Notes under the pieces: model-generated | The model's input: only the letters and a program-made list of their open reading frames with translations | The model's database searches: none | What the model was told of the DNA's origin: nothing | Program-made: the position numbers and the translations under genes | Assembly: GCA_049296795.1 (NCBI GenBank) | Contig: JBAQTC010000019.1 | Location: forward strand, 1 to 41,383 | From: CAXNKH01 sp049296795 | GTDB lineage: Bacteria > Pseudomonadota > Gammaproteobacteria > Burkholderiales > Burkholderiaceae_C | Direction of reading: 5' to 3' | DNA length: 41,383 nt | In this document: in pieces, positions 14,700 through 23,168 of the stretch | How the letters are laid out: every line of letters starts with the position of its first letter | Position numbering within the stretch: position 1 is the first letter of the stretch

Positions 14700-14723
14700 C
14701 TGTCGCAAATGAGCAACATTGTA

Positions 14724-14739
14724 TGGCATGGTCCTTGCA
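14724..14739 (+). promoter_or_regulatory. Sigma54 (RpoN) promoter for the flagellar activator/fliE operon
   Basis: TGGCATG-N4-TTGCA matches the -24/-12 consensus TGGCACG-N4-TTGCW with one mismatch. The invariant GG is at 14725-14726 and GC at 14737-14738, ten bases apart. Transcription would begin near 14750, about 40 bases before the ATG at 14790. This fits the sigma54-dependent middle class of flagellar genes in FlrA/FleQ-type hierarchies. Confidence 0.75.
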
Positions 14740-14789
14740 GATGAGCTGTCATTCATGACGCTTTATCGACACCCATTATAAGACCAAGC

Positions 14790-16298
14790 ATGCCCGTGCC
14801 AGCTCCTCAACTTGCCCTGTGGCTAGACCCATTTCGCTCGCTTGCGCCCCAAGACCAGGCGCAGCTGAGTCTTGCCGGCTTGTCGGTTTGCGTGGTTCGC
14901 ACGCAAGATGCGCTGCAAGCCGAACTCGCTAAGGGAAGCGCCACGGTGTTGGTGCTGGGGCTGGGCAGCGATATCTCGCTGCTGGTTGACAGTCTGTGTT
15001 TGCTGCAACAACAGAGCGCTTGGGCGCTACCGGTCATTTGCCGGGTCGAACGGCGTTACCTGGAACTGGCGGTGAGCGCACTGCGCCACGGTGCTTGCCA
15101 TGCTCTGGCAGCAGACGACTGGTCGCTCAACAGCTGGGCGTCTGCCCTCGCATGCGCCCACAATAACCAACCCGCCTACGACACCCCGAGTAGCGAAACC
15201 GCCAGTCGCACCAAGCTGGCAACGCCCGTGTCCGCTCGCGCTGTGGCAGATGCGGCTGTGCGCAGTGTGGTCTATGTTGATCCCGTCAGCCGCAATCTGC
15301 TGGCGCTGGCGCAACGGGTAGCACAGGCCAATGTGACCGTGTTGATCGAAGGCCCGACCGGTTCGGGCAAAGAAGTGTTGGCACGGGTGTTACACGAATC
15401 CTCGCCCTTGGCGCAAGGCCCTTTTATCGGGCTGAACTGCGCCGCCATGCCCGAGCACATGATTGAGGACATGTTGTTTGGCCATGAAAAAGGGGCTTTC
15501 ACAGGAGCCGTCAAAGAACACCGAGGCCTGTTTGAACAAGCCCAAGGTGGAACCCTGTTTTTAGACGAAATCGCCGAACTGGCCCTGCCCTTACAGGCCA
15601 AACTGCTGCGGGTTTTGCAAGAGCGCAGCTTGGTTCGCCTAGGCGGAGAAAAAAGCATTGCGCTGGAACTGCGGGTACTGGCCGCCACCAACCAAGATTT
15701 GCGCCAAGCCATTGCACGGCGCGAATTCAGAGAAGACTTGTACTTCCGACTGAGCACGTTCAAGCTGCGAATTCCACCTTTGAGTGAGCGCAGGGGCGAC
15801 ATTCCCGCCTTGGTGTCAAGGTTGCTGGCACGCCAACAGTCACTGAGCCCAACCCCGGCCCCAAGCTGGGAGATCAGTCCGGCAGCGCAAGCTCAGCTGC
15901 TGGCCTATGCTTGGCCAGGCAATGTGCGCGAACTCGAGAACGTGGTGCAACGCGCCATGGTGCTGTGCCCTGACCAGAAAATTGACACCCAACACCTGCT
16001 GTTTGACAACATGGGCGAGCCTGACTTGGGTGCCGAATCCTTGGCTACGCATTGGGCCGATGTATGGCCTGCTGCGCCGACGCACAGCCCGATGGCGCAG
16101 GGCGCTGCAGCCATGAGTTCGGAAAAACCGTTGCAAGCAGCGGTCAAACACAGTGAGCAACATGTGATACGGGCCGCGCTGGAAAGCTCCGACAGTCGGA
16201 TCGAAGCAGCTCAAAAACTCGGCATCAGTCCGCGCACTCTGCGCTACAAACTGGCCCGTTTGCGCGAAGCGAATCCGGCGCTGGCGCTCAACCCCTAA
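14790..16298 (+). CDS. Sigma54-dependent flagellar transcription activator (FleQ/FlrC-like) with degenerate receiver
   Basis: The 502-residue protein is a bacterial enhancer-binding protein. The AAA+ domain has Walker A GPTGSGKE (188-195), the sigma54-contact loop GAFTGA (235-240), Walker B TLFLDE (255-260) and the REDLYFRL arginine-finger region (about 314-321). A Fis-type helix-turn-helix ends it (IEAAQKLGISPRTLRYKLARLR). Residues 1-125 look like a receiver fold, but where the phospho-Asp should be the sequence reads VLVLGLGSD, so control by phosphorylation is unlikely. The gene is directly followed by fliE, which with the upstream sigma54 promoter points to control of flagellar genes. Whether it is master (FleQ/FlrA) or second-tier (FleR/FlrC) cannot be decided here. 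Confidence 0.9.
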   Translation: MPVPAPQLALWLDPFRSLAPQDQAQLSLAGLSVCVVRTQDALQAELAKGSATVLVLGLGSDISLLVDSLCLLQQQSAWALPVICRVERRYLELAVSALRHGACHALAADDWSLNSWASALACAHNNQPAYDTPSSETASRTKLATPVSARAVADAAVRSVVYVDPVSRNLLALAQRVAQANVTVLIEGPTGSGKEVLARVLHESSPLAQGPFIGLNCAAMPEHMIEDMLFGHEKGAFTGAVKEHRGLFEQAQGGTLFLDEIAELALPLQAKLLRVLQERSLVRLGGEKSIALELRVLAATNQDLRQAIARREFREDLYFRLSTFKLRIPPLSERRGDIPALVSRLLARQQSLSPTPAPSWEISPAAQAQLLAYAWPGNVRELENVVQRAMVLCPDQKIDTQHLLFDNMGEPDLGAESLATHWADVWPAAPTHSPMAQGAAAMSSEKPLQAAVKHSEQHVIRAALESSDSRIEAAQKLGISPRTLRYKLARLREANPALALNP

Positions 16299-16335
16299 AC
16301 CCGCAGCGTACAAGCGACTTTCCAGGAACCACCCC

Positions 16336-16674
16336 ATGATTGAAAAAGCCACCTCTGCCAGCAGCATCGCTGCCATGCTCAAAACCTTGCAAGCCCACGC
16401 GGCGCAAGCCAGTGGCTTGGAGCAAGACGCAGCAGCGGGCATTGCTCAGCCTAAAACCGATTTCTCCGCGCTGATTCGGCAAGCCGTGGGTCAAACCAAC
16501 GCGGCCCAGATGGACTCACAGAACATCACCCAGGCTTTCGAGCGCGGCGAATCCGTGCCGCTGACCGATGTGGTGCTCAAGATGCAGAAAGCATCCCTGT
16601 CTTTTGAGGCCACGCTGCAAGTCAGAAACAAGGTGCTGAAAGCTTACGAAGACGTGATGAACATGCCGGTCTAA
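16336..16674 (+). CDS. fliE: Flagellar hook-basal body protein FliE
   Basis: FliE joins the MS ring to the proximal rod and is the first substrate of the flagellar export apparatus. The 112-residue protein has the conserved C-terminal region: FSALIRQAVGQTNAAQ, then ESVPLTDVVLKMQKASLSFEATLQVRNKVLKAYEDVMNMPV. The N-terminus is variable, as in the family. It starts 37 bases after the activator gene and is followed by fliF after 51 bases, so it belongs to the same transcription unit. Confidence 0.95.
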   Translation: MIEKATSASSIAAMLKTLQAHAAQASGLEQDAAAGIAQPKTDFSALIRQAVGQTNAAQMDSQNITQAFERGESVPLTDVVLKMQKASLSFEATLQVRNKVLKAYEDVMNMPV

Positions 16675-16725
16675 GGCTTTCATTTGCTCATGACTCACCC
16701 CTTACCGCGCTGAAAGACCCTCCCC

Positions 16726-18582
16726 ATGGCAACTGCAACCGCACCCGCTGGCACCTTCATGCCCGCCACCACTGAAACCAGCAGCCCGATGGTGCGCACG
16801 GCTGTCGATGACCGGCGCGGATTAAGCAGCAGCACCAACCCCTTGCAATCACAACCCCAAGGTCTGTTCAGCCCGATCCGGCAAGTGCTGATGCAACCCG
16901 CTGTCAAAAAATCGCTGCCCTTGATGCTGGTTGCGTTGGCGCTGCTGGCTTTTGCCCTGGTTTATTCTCTGATCAACGCGCCCAGCTACCGCTCACTCCA
17001 GGCCGGCATCACCGATGGCGACCAACAAGCGGTGTTTGAAGCCTTGAAATCGGGTGAATTCAAACCCGTGATCGACACCAGCAGCGGCCAAATTACCGTG
17101 CCCAGCAACCGTTACCACGAAGCGCGCATCTTTTTATCTTCCAAGGGTTTGCCAAAAACTGCTGCCGGGAGCTTGGATACCTTGAAAGACCAGTCGTCCA
17201 TGACCAGCAGCCAGTTCATGGAACAGGTGCGCTACAACGCTGTCGTTGAGCAAGAGATGGCTCGCAGCATCCTGAAAATCGAATCCATTCAAAGTGCACG
17301 CGTCCATCTGGCCACCACCAAACCGTCGGTATTTGTGCGTGACCGCACACCGCCCAAAGCCTCGGTGGTGGTGACCCCGCACATGGGCCGTAGCGTCAGC
17401 GCCATGCAAGTCCAAGCGATTGTTCATTTGGTCGCCTCCAGCGTCCCCCTGCTGACACCGAGCAATGTGGTGGTGGTCGATAACTTTGGCAAGCTGATGA
17501 CCGATGCCGAATCCGACCTATCGACGGGGCTCAATGCCGGCCAGGCCAAACACAAACAAGCGATGGAGGATTTGTACCGTCAGCGCGTGATCCAAATCCT
17601 GACGCCAATCGTGGGCGAAGGCAATGTGCGATCGCAAGTCAATTTGACGCTGGACTTCAGCCAGACCGAAACCACCGTGGAAGATTTTGACAACCAAGGC
17701 AAGGGAATTAAAACCCGCTCGGAAATCAGCAGCGAAGACCGCAACAGCACCAAAGAAGCCGGCGGCGTACCTGGCACCCTCTCCAACACCGCCCCCGCTG
17801 CACCGACGACCACGCTCAACACCAGCGCCAGCACCCCGGCAGCGGCGACACCGACCGATGAACGCAGCTTGTTGGCGTCGCGCAGCACCCGCAATTACGA
17901 AATGGACCGCTCGGTGCGTCACACCAAAAGCTCTACCGGCAACGTCCAACGCTTGAGCGTGGCGGTGGTCATCAATGAACGCGCGCCCACCCCACAGCCC
18001 AAAAATGACAAAGGTGAAGCGCAGGCCGCCCTGGCCAATCCTTTTAGCCCGGAAGAAGTGGGCCGCATTCAGGAACTGGTTCGCGGGGTGGTCGGTTTTG
18101 ACGAAAGCCGCAAGGACGTGGTGAGCGTGGTCCAAGCCAAATTCGAGACCGAAGCGCCGATGGACTTGTCGGTCTCCTGGCACAAGGACGAAGCGGTGAT
18201 GGCGAACATCAAAACCGCTTTCCTGGGTTTGTTGTTTGTGGTGTTCTTGCTGCTGGTGGTGCGCCCCGTGGTGATGCACCTGATGAACCGCGACAAAGAA
18301 GCCGCCCAGGCCGCTGCAACCAGTTTGCAGCTCGCCCACGCCGAGGCCCTGGGTCTTGAAGGCCCGGCCAGCGCCGAGGTCGCGCCGGTCAAGGAACTGA
18401 CGGCCGCCGAATCACTCGAGGAAATGAAGGCAAAAATGAAATCGAAAAAATCCAATATTTCCGCCGAAATGCTCGACACCGCCAACACCTACGACGACAA
18501 GGTTGCCCTGATTCGGATGATCGTCTCCGATGATTCAGCACGGGTTGCCAGCGTGTTGAAAAACATGATCAAGCCAGGCTGA
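16726..18582 (+). CDS. fliF: Flagellar MS-ring protein FliF
   Basis: FliF forms the MS ring in the inner membrane, base of the motor and housing of the export gate. The 618-residue protein has a first membrane helix at 64-83 (PLMLVALALLAFALVYSLIN), then the periplasmic ring-building domains (YRSLQAGITDGDQQAVFEAL, VPSNRYHEARIFLSSKGLP, EQEMARSILKIESIQSARVH, KASVVVTPH). A Ser/Thr/Ala-rich variable insert follows, then the second helix (AFLGLLFVVFLLLVVRPVV). The C-terminal tail (YDDKVALIRMIVSDDSARVASVLKNMI) binds FliG. Length is somewhat above the enterobacterial protein and usual for betaproteobacteria. Confidence 0.96.
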   Translation: MATATAPAGTFMPATTETSSPMVRTAVDDRRGLSSSTNPLQSQPQGLFSPIRQVLMQPAVKKSLPLMLVALALLAFALVYSLINAPSYRSLQAGITDGDQQAVFEALKSGEFKPVIDTSSGQITVPSNRYHEARIFLSSKGLPKTAAGSLDTLKDQSSMTSSQFMEQVRYNAVVEQEMARSILKIESIQSARVHLATTKPSVFVRDRTPPKASVVVTPHMGRSVSAMQVQAIVHLVASSVPLLTPSNVVVVDNFGKLMTDAESDLSTGLNAGQAKHKQAMEDLYRQRVIQILTPIVGEGNVRSQVNLTLDFSQTETTVEDFDNQGKGIKTRSEISSEDRNSTKEAGGVPGTLSNTAPAAPTTTLNTSASTPAAATPTDERSLLASRSTRNYEMDRSVRHTKSSTGNVQRLSVAVVINERAPTPQPKNDKGEAQAALANPFSPEEVGRIQELVRGVVGFDESRKDVVSVVQAKFETEAPMDLSVSWHKDEAVMANIKTAFLGLLFVVFLLLVVRPVVMHLMNRDKEAAQAAATSLQLAHAEALGLEGPASAEVAPVKELTAAESLEEMKAKMKSKKSNISAEMLDTANTYDDKVALIRMIVSDDSARVASVLKNMIKPG

Positions 18583-18606
18583 CATTAACCCTGCGAGCAA
18601 ACCACC

Positions 18607-19677
18607 ATGGCCGAACCCTCTATGACCGAGACCCGACCCCAGGGCGAATTAGCCGTTCTGGACAACGAGAGTCTGCGCAAAGAACTCGAAGAATTAACGG
18701 GAACCCAGCGCGCTGCTGTGCTGATGCTGCTGCTGGGTGAAGAACAAGCCTCGGACATCATTCGTTTCCTCAACCCCAAGGAAGTGCAAGCCCTGGGTAT
18801 GGCCATGGTTCAGGTGGCCGAACTGTCGCAAGAGGCCGTCAATTCCGTATTGGACGATTTTGTGGCGACGATCAAGCGCCAAACCAGCCTGGGTCTGGGA
18901 ACCTCGGACTATGTGGAGAAAGTTTTCAAACGCGCTTTGGGCAATGACAAAGCGGCTTCGGTGCTGGGTCGAATCAACCCCGGCCATGCCAGCAAGGGTT
19001 TGGAGATTTTGTCTTGGATGGATGCGCGATCCATTGCCGACATGATCCAAGACGAGCATCCCCAAGTGGTGGCCATCATTTTGTCGGTGCTTGAAAACGG
19101 GGTTGCGGCTGAAGTGCTTAATTTTCTGCCGCCCGAGTCGCGTGCTGAGGTGATGCAACGCGTGGCCAGCCTGGAGACCGTTCAACCTTCGGCCATGGAA
19201 GAGCTGGAAGCCATCATGAAAAAGCAGTTCTCCAACAACTCTTCCGCCAAGTCCTCGAGCTTCGGCGGCATCAAGGCCGCAGCCAATATCCTGAATCTGA
19301 CTAAAACGGCTTTAGAAGCCTCGGTGATGGGCGGGCTGCGCACGCTCGATCCGGAGTTGATGCAAAAAATTCAGGACAATATGTTCACCTTTGAGAACCT
19401 GGTGACGGTAGAAAACAAAGGCATCCAGATCATCATGCGCAATGTTGACCCTGACCAGATGATGATTGCGCTCAAGGGCGGCAGTGACGCTGTCAAAGAG
19501 AAATTCTTCAGCAACATGTCAGAACGCGCTCGCGGCATGTTCAAAGACGACATGGAGGCCAAGGGACCGATGCGCTTGTCCGATGTGGAACAGTCCCAAA
19601 AAATCATCATGCGTACCGCCCGCAAGTTGGCCGATGCCGGAGATCTGGTCTTAGGCGGCGGGGCCGATTATGTCTAA
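18607..19677 (+). CDS. fliG: Flagellar motor switch protein FliG
   Basis: FliG is the rotor protein that meets the stator and couples ion flow to torque. The 356-residue protein has the three ARM-like domains: the N-terminal FliF-binding part (TGTQRAAVLMLLLGEEQAS), the middle EHPQVVAIILS region that binds FliM, and the C-terminal torque helix in DAVKEKFFSNMSERARG with the following FKDDMEAKGP, which holds conserved charged residues. The N-terminus carries some 24 extra residues over E. coli; a second ATG six codons in is possible. The last eight bases overlap fliH. Confidence 0.96.
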   Translation: MAEPSMTETRPQGELAVLDNESLRKELEELTGTQRAAVLMLLLGEEQASDIIRFLNPKEVQALGMAMVQVAELSQEAVNSVLDDFVATIKRQTSLGLGTSDYVEKVFKRALGNDKAASVLGRINPGHASKGLEILSWMDARSIADMIQDEHPQVVAIILSVLENGVAAEVLNFLPPESRAEVMQRVASLETVQPSAMEELEAIMKKQFSNNSSAKSSSFGGIKAAANILNLTKTALEASVMGGLRTLDPELMQKIQDNMFTFENLVTVENKGIQIIMRNVDPDQMMIALKGGSDAVKEKFFSNMSERARGMFKDDMEAKGPMRLSDVEQSQKIIMRTARKLADAGDLVLGGGADYV

Positions 19678-20665
19678 CCAGCACAGTGCCTCACCCGAGG
19701 CCGCTGCGCGTCAAATCAGTGTCCGCCCGGCAAGGGTCTGGCAAGCGATCGATTTATTGCATCCCCGAAGCCCAAGCAACGGTTTCACAGCCAGTCCCTG
19801 GGGACTGACTCCCGCGCCATTTTTTGACCCCACTGACTTTGCCAGCCTGGACCTGGGCCAGTCCAAGGCGCCAGAACATGGCCTGGGCAAGAGCGACCCG
19901 ACAACGGACGAGGTCGAACCGGACCTTGCAGAAATGGCCGCTGCAGCAGCACGGGCTGCTGTCAACACTGACGCTCTGGCGCAAGCCCGCGCCGAAGGCC
20001 ATGCCCAGGGCGTGGCCGAGACCCGCGCTGCATTGCAGGATGAAATGCAAAACACTTTGCAAGAGCGCTTGGCCAGCGACCAATCCCTGCTGCAGTCCAT
20101 GCAGTCAGCGCTGAGCATTTTGCAGCAAAGCCCGAACACTTATTTCGAGCCCTTGAAACGTCTTGCTTTGCATCTGGCGGAACAACTGGTGTTGGCTGAA
20201 CTCAGCACCGATGGCAAAGCCATTGATCGTCTAGTGCAAGCTTGTCTGGATGAGCTGGCCCAGCAGGACGAATCGATGATTCTGCTGGAACTGCATTCCA
20301 GCGACCTGGTTCAATGGCAAAACCTGCGCGAGCGCACCGGCTTGAACCATGGAGCAGGCTTGCGACTGCAAGCCAATGATGCGCTGATCCCGGGCAGCGT
20401 TCGCGCCCGTGCCAATGACACCCTGGTTGAAGATTTGATCGTCGAACGACTCGCCGGCCTGGCCACTACGCTGGGGCTTGATGGCCAGCATTGGCGCGCC
20501 AACTCGGCCTTCAATCACGACCGCGTTGCCAGTGAACGCCCAGCAGCTGTATCAGCAGCAGCGCGGCTGATGCAACGGCCCGTGCAGCCGCTGGAGCAGA
20601 CCACCCTGGATTCAATCCCAGATCTGGATGCCAAGGATTTTGATGAGGTAGTCGATGCTGACTGA
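19670..20665 (+). CDS. fliH: Flagellar assembly protein FliH
   Basis: FliH is the stator-like partner and negative regulator of the export ATPase FliI. The 331-residue protein has an Ala/Gln-rich helical middle (AEMAAAAARAAVNTDALAQA, then AEGHAQGVAETRAALQ) and the conserved C-terminal domain (FEPLKRLALHLAEQLVLAEL, LIPGSVRARAND, IVERL). The first 90 and last 50 residues are variable, making it longer than the E. coli protein. It overlaps fliG by eight and fliI by eleven bases, so all three are probably co-translated. Confidence 0.9.
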   Translation: MSNQHSASPEAAARQISVRPARVWQAIDLLHPRSPSNGFTASPWGLTPAPFFDPTDFASLDLGQSKAPEHGLGKSDPTTDEVEPDLAEMAAAAARAAVNTDALAQARAEGHAQGVAETRAALQDEMQNTLQERLASDQSLLQSMQSALSILQQSPNTYFEPLKRLALHLAEQLVLAELSTDGKAIDRLVQACLDELAQQDESMILLELHSSDLVQWQNLRERTGLNHGAGLRLQANDALIPGSVRARANDTLVEDLIVERLAGLATTLGLDGQHWRANSAFNHDRVASERPAAVSAAARLMQRPVQPLEQTTLDSIPDLDAKDFDEVVDAD

Positions 20666-21980
20666 CTTTGAGGCCGTGGTTGACCAAGCCATCAGTACCT
20701 TGCATCCGCCAAGCCCGGTTCGCAGCGGCACCTTGGTCCGTTTGGTGGGTCTGCGGTTAGAGGCACGCGGCATCATGGCGCCCATCGGTGCCTGGTGTGA
20801 AGTGCGGGGACAAAGCGGCAGTCGGATCGAGGCTGAGGTGGTGGGATTTTCGGATCAAACCATTTACCTGATGCCTTTTTCTGAACCCCATGGCATTGGG
20901 CCTGGCGCGACGGTTCGGGTACTCAGCCACAGCGGCCATGCCCAGCTGGGAGATGCGCTGCTAGGACGGGTAATTGACGCCCAAGGTGAACCGCTAGACG
21001 GTAAACCCAGACCCCGCTACAGCACCAAGCTCGGACTACAGGGCTTGCCGCTCAACCCGATGGACCGGGGCCCGATTGATCGCATTTTGGATGTCGGTGT
21101 CAAAGCCATCAACGGTCTACTCACGCTGGGACGAGGCCAGCGCGTGGGTCTCATTTCAGGCTCGGGCGTAGGCAAAAGTGTGCTGCTCGGAATGATTACC
21201 CGCTTTACCAAGGCCGACATCGTCGTGATTGGTCTGATTGGCGAACGGGGGCGCGAAGTCCAGGCCTTCATCAACGAGACGCTGGGACCCGAGGGACTGG
21301 CCAAATCGGTGGTGATTGCCGCACCAGCCAATATTTCTCCGGTGTTGCGTCTGAAAGCCGCCCATTTGTCACATGTGATTGCCGAATATTTTCGCGACCA
21401 GGGCAAGGATGTGTTGCTACTGATGGACAGCTTGACCCGGGTAGCCCACGCGCAGCGCGAGATCGGTCTGGCCATTGGTGAGCCCCCCACCTCCAAAGGC
21501 TATCCGCCATCGGTGTTTGCTTTGTTACCCAATTTGATTGAACGCGCCGGTGTCGGGCGCCATGGCCACGGCTCGATCACGGCGATTTATACGGTGCTGG
21601 CCGAAGGCGATGACGGCAATGACCCGATTGTGGACATCGCTCGGGCTTCGCTCGATGGCCAAGTCATGCTATCACGCAAACTGGCCGATGCCGCCCATTA
21701 CCCAGCGATTGAGCTCAATGGATCGATCTCGCGGGTCATGCAAAACCTGCTGTCAGCCACTGATCTGAAAATGGCCAATCGCTTCCGACGCCTCTGGTCA
21801 CTGTACCAACAAAATGTGGATTTGATTCAAGTCGGCGCCTACCAAATGGGCAGCAACACTGAAATTGACCAAGCGATTGAATTGCGTGAAACGATGGAAA
21901 AATTTCTGTGCCAGGACATGTTGTCCGGCGTGGATGAAGACAAGACCCGCACGGATTTGCGTGTTTTGATGGAACTCTAA
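20655..21980 (+). CDS. fliI: Flagellum-specific ATPase FliI
   Basis: FliI is the F1-beta-like hexameric ATPase of the flagellar type III export system. The 441-residue protein has Walker A SGSGVGKS at 168-175, the GERGREV motif, Walker B LLLMDSLTRVAHAQREIGLAIGEPP region (DSLTR with Asp coordinating Mg), and the SKGYPPSVFALLP stretch typical of type III ATPases. ATG 20655 overlaps the end of fliH. Length and all catalytic motifs are normal. fliJ follows after ten bases. Confidence 0.96.
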   Translation: MLTDFEAVVDQAISTLHPPSPVRSGTLVRLVGLRLEARGIMAPIGAWCEVRGQSGSRIEAEVVGFSDQTIYLMPFSEPHGIGPGATVRVLSHSGHAQLGDALLGRVIDAQGEPLDGKPRPRYSTKLGLQGLPLNPMDRGPIDRILDVGVKAINGLLTLGRGQRVGLISGSGVGKSVLLGMITRFTKADIVVIGLIGERGREVQAFINETLGPEGLAKSVVIAAPANISPVLRLKAAHLSHVIAEYFRDQGKDVLLLMDSLTRVAHAQREIGLAIGEPPTSKGYPPSVFALLPNLIERAGVGRHGHGSITAIYTVLAEGDDGNDPIVDIARASLDGQVMLSRKLADAAHYPAIELNGSISRVMQNLLSATDLKMANRFRRLWSLYQQNVDLIQVGAYQMGSNTEIDQAIELRETMEKFLCQDMLSGVDEDKTRTDLRVLMEL

Positions 21981-21990
21981 GGACCGCACC

Positions 21991-22434
21991 ATGAAAGTTC
22001 GTAGCTGCTGGTCAGCCCTTGAAAACAAAGCTGAGCAACTGTTGAACCAACTCCAATCTGAGACAGGTCAGGCGCTGAAGCTACACGACTCACTGCTCAG
22101 TAGCCGACAACGCTTAGATAAGATGCTGCAGGAATACCGGGATCAAAGCACAGGTCCGAGCAACTCCACGGGCATGTCAGACGCCCTGAATCAGCGCCAA
22201 TTCATGACGCGGCTTGTAGTTCTGCGTGAACGTGTGGTGCAGGACTTGGCGCGATCCAGCCACCAACTGGCCGGTCTGAAACAGCGCACCCGCCTGGCCC
22301 AAGAGGAGCGACTCAAAATGCAAGTGCTTATGGAAACCGATCTCAAAGCCGTTAGAAAACATGTGCAGAGTCGTGAACAGAGCCAACTCGATGAGTTGGG
22401 CGTGATGCAGTTCAACCGAGCGAGTGCTGTATGA
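21991..22434 (+). CDS. fliJ: Flagellar export protein FliJ
   Basis: FliJ is the gamma-like central stalk of the export ATPase complex. The 147-residue protein is predicted to be two long helices forming a coiled coil, as the family requires. QARLAQEERLKMQVLMETDLKA-like heptads, here KQRTRLAQEERLKMQVLM followed by ETDLKAVRKHVQSREQSQLDEL, match FliJ. It follows fliI by ten bases. Its stop overlaps the next gene as ATGA. Confidence 0.88.
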   Translation: MKVRSCWSALENKAEQLLNQLQSETGQALKLHDSLLSSRQRLDKMLQEYRDQSTGPSNSTGMSDALNQRQFMTRLVVLRERVVQDLARSSHQLAGLKQRTRLAQEERLKMQVLMETDLKAVRKHVQSREQSQLDELGVMQFNRASAV

Positions 22435-23168
22435 ACCTAACCGGTGGCCTGCTCTGGCATTGGCGCGCCTGGCAACGCCAGTCCCAATGGCAAGAAGCGT
22501 GCACCCGCATAGCCCAATGGCTAGACCAAGTCCAGCCAGTCCACCAAGAATTGCTGATCATTGGCGCAAGCGCTGGTTGGATGATGCCGGTGCGTTGGTT
22601 ACAGGGTTTTAAGAAAGTGACGACTTTTGATACCGATCGCTGGGCCGCCCCCTTGTTTCGCTGGCGCCATGGTCGCAACTTGCAAGCTTCGGGGACCCAG
22701 CTTCAGTGTCACACCAGCGATGCCTTGACGCCGCTGGACACCGTTTTGCGTACCCATCCGAAAGCCGCCGTGCTGTTTGACAACGTGCTGGGGCAACTGC
22801 GCTTTCAACAGCCCAGCATCGACCAAACCACCGCTCGAATTGAAAAAATAACCCGCAGCTTGCGAAGCCGTGAATGGGGCAGTGTGCATGACGCTTACTC
22901 GGGCCCCTTGGCCCCTGCCCGGTCGGCAACACCCACACCGTATCGCAAGCCAAGCACCCAAGAAGACCTCACTAACCACCTTGCTCAGACGCAGGTTCGA
23001 TTAGCCCCGGAAATCGCCACTTTCAGCGCCGGTTACCAGCCCCAGGGCGAATGGCTGGATCACCTGACCTCCAAGGTCTTCCCCAGTGGAACGCCAGTGC
23101 ACCACATTGCTTGGCCGTACTCGCCTGACTACGGCCACTGGCTCCAAGCAGGCTGGGTCAGACCATGA
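22431..23168 (+). CDS. SAM-methyltransferase-fold-like protein coupled to fliJ
   Basis: A 245-residue protein I do not recognise as a named family. Residues 41-52 (LLIIGASAGWMM) look like a nucleotide-binding loop after a beta strand. VTTFDTDRW near 63-71 resembles the acidic end of strand 2, and KAAVLFDNVLGQL at 111-123 resembles the strand-4 motif of class I methyltransferases. The motif I glycines are fewer than usual, so SAM binding is uncertain. It overlaps fliJ by four bases (ATGA) and the next lipoprotein gene in the same way. It stands where fliK or fliL would often be found. A role linked to flagella is only suggested by position. Confidence 0.7.
   Translation: MNLTGGLLWHWRAWQRQSQWQEACTRIAQWLDQVQPVHQELLIIGASAGWMMPVRWLQGFKKVTTFDTDRWAAPLFRWRHGRNLQASGTQLQCHTSDALTPLDTVLRTHPKAAVLFDNVLGQLRFQQPSIDQTTARIEKITRSLRSREWGSVHDAYSGPLAPARSATPTPYRKPSTQEDLTNHLAQTQVRLAPEIATFSAGYQPQGEWLDHLTSKVFPSGTPVHHIAWPYSPDYGHWLQAGWVRP

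Noticed and set aside
17518..18339. Long minus-strand ORF (273 residues) opposite fliF
   Set aside because: It is the antisense shadow of a well-supported fliF, His/Gly/Arg-rich with no domain pattern. The same applies to the long antisense frames opposite the sigma54 activator, fliG, gspE, gspL and gspJ.
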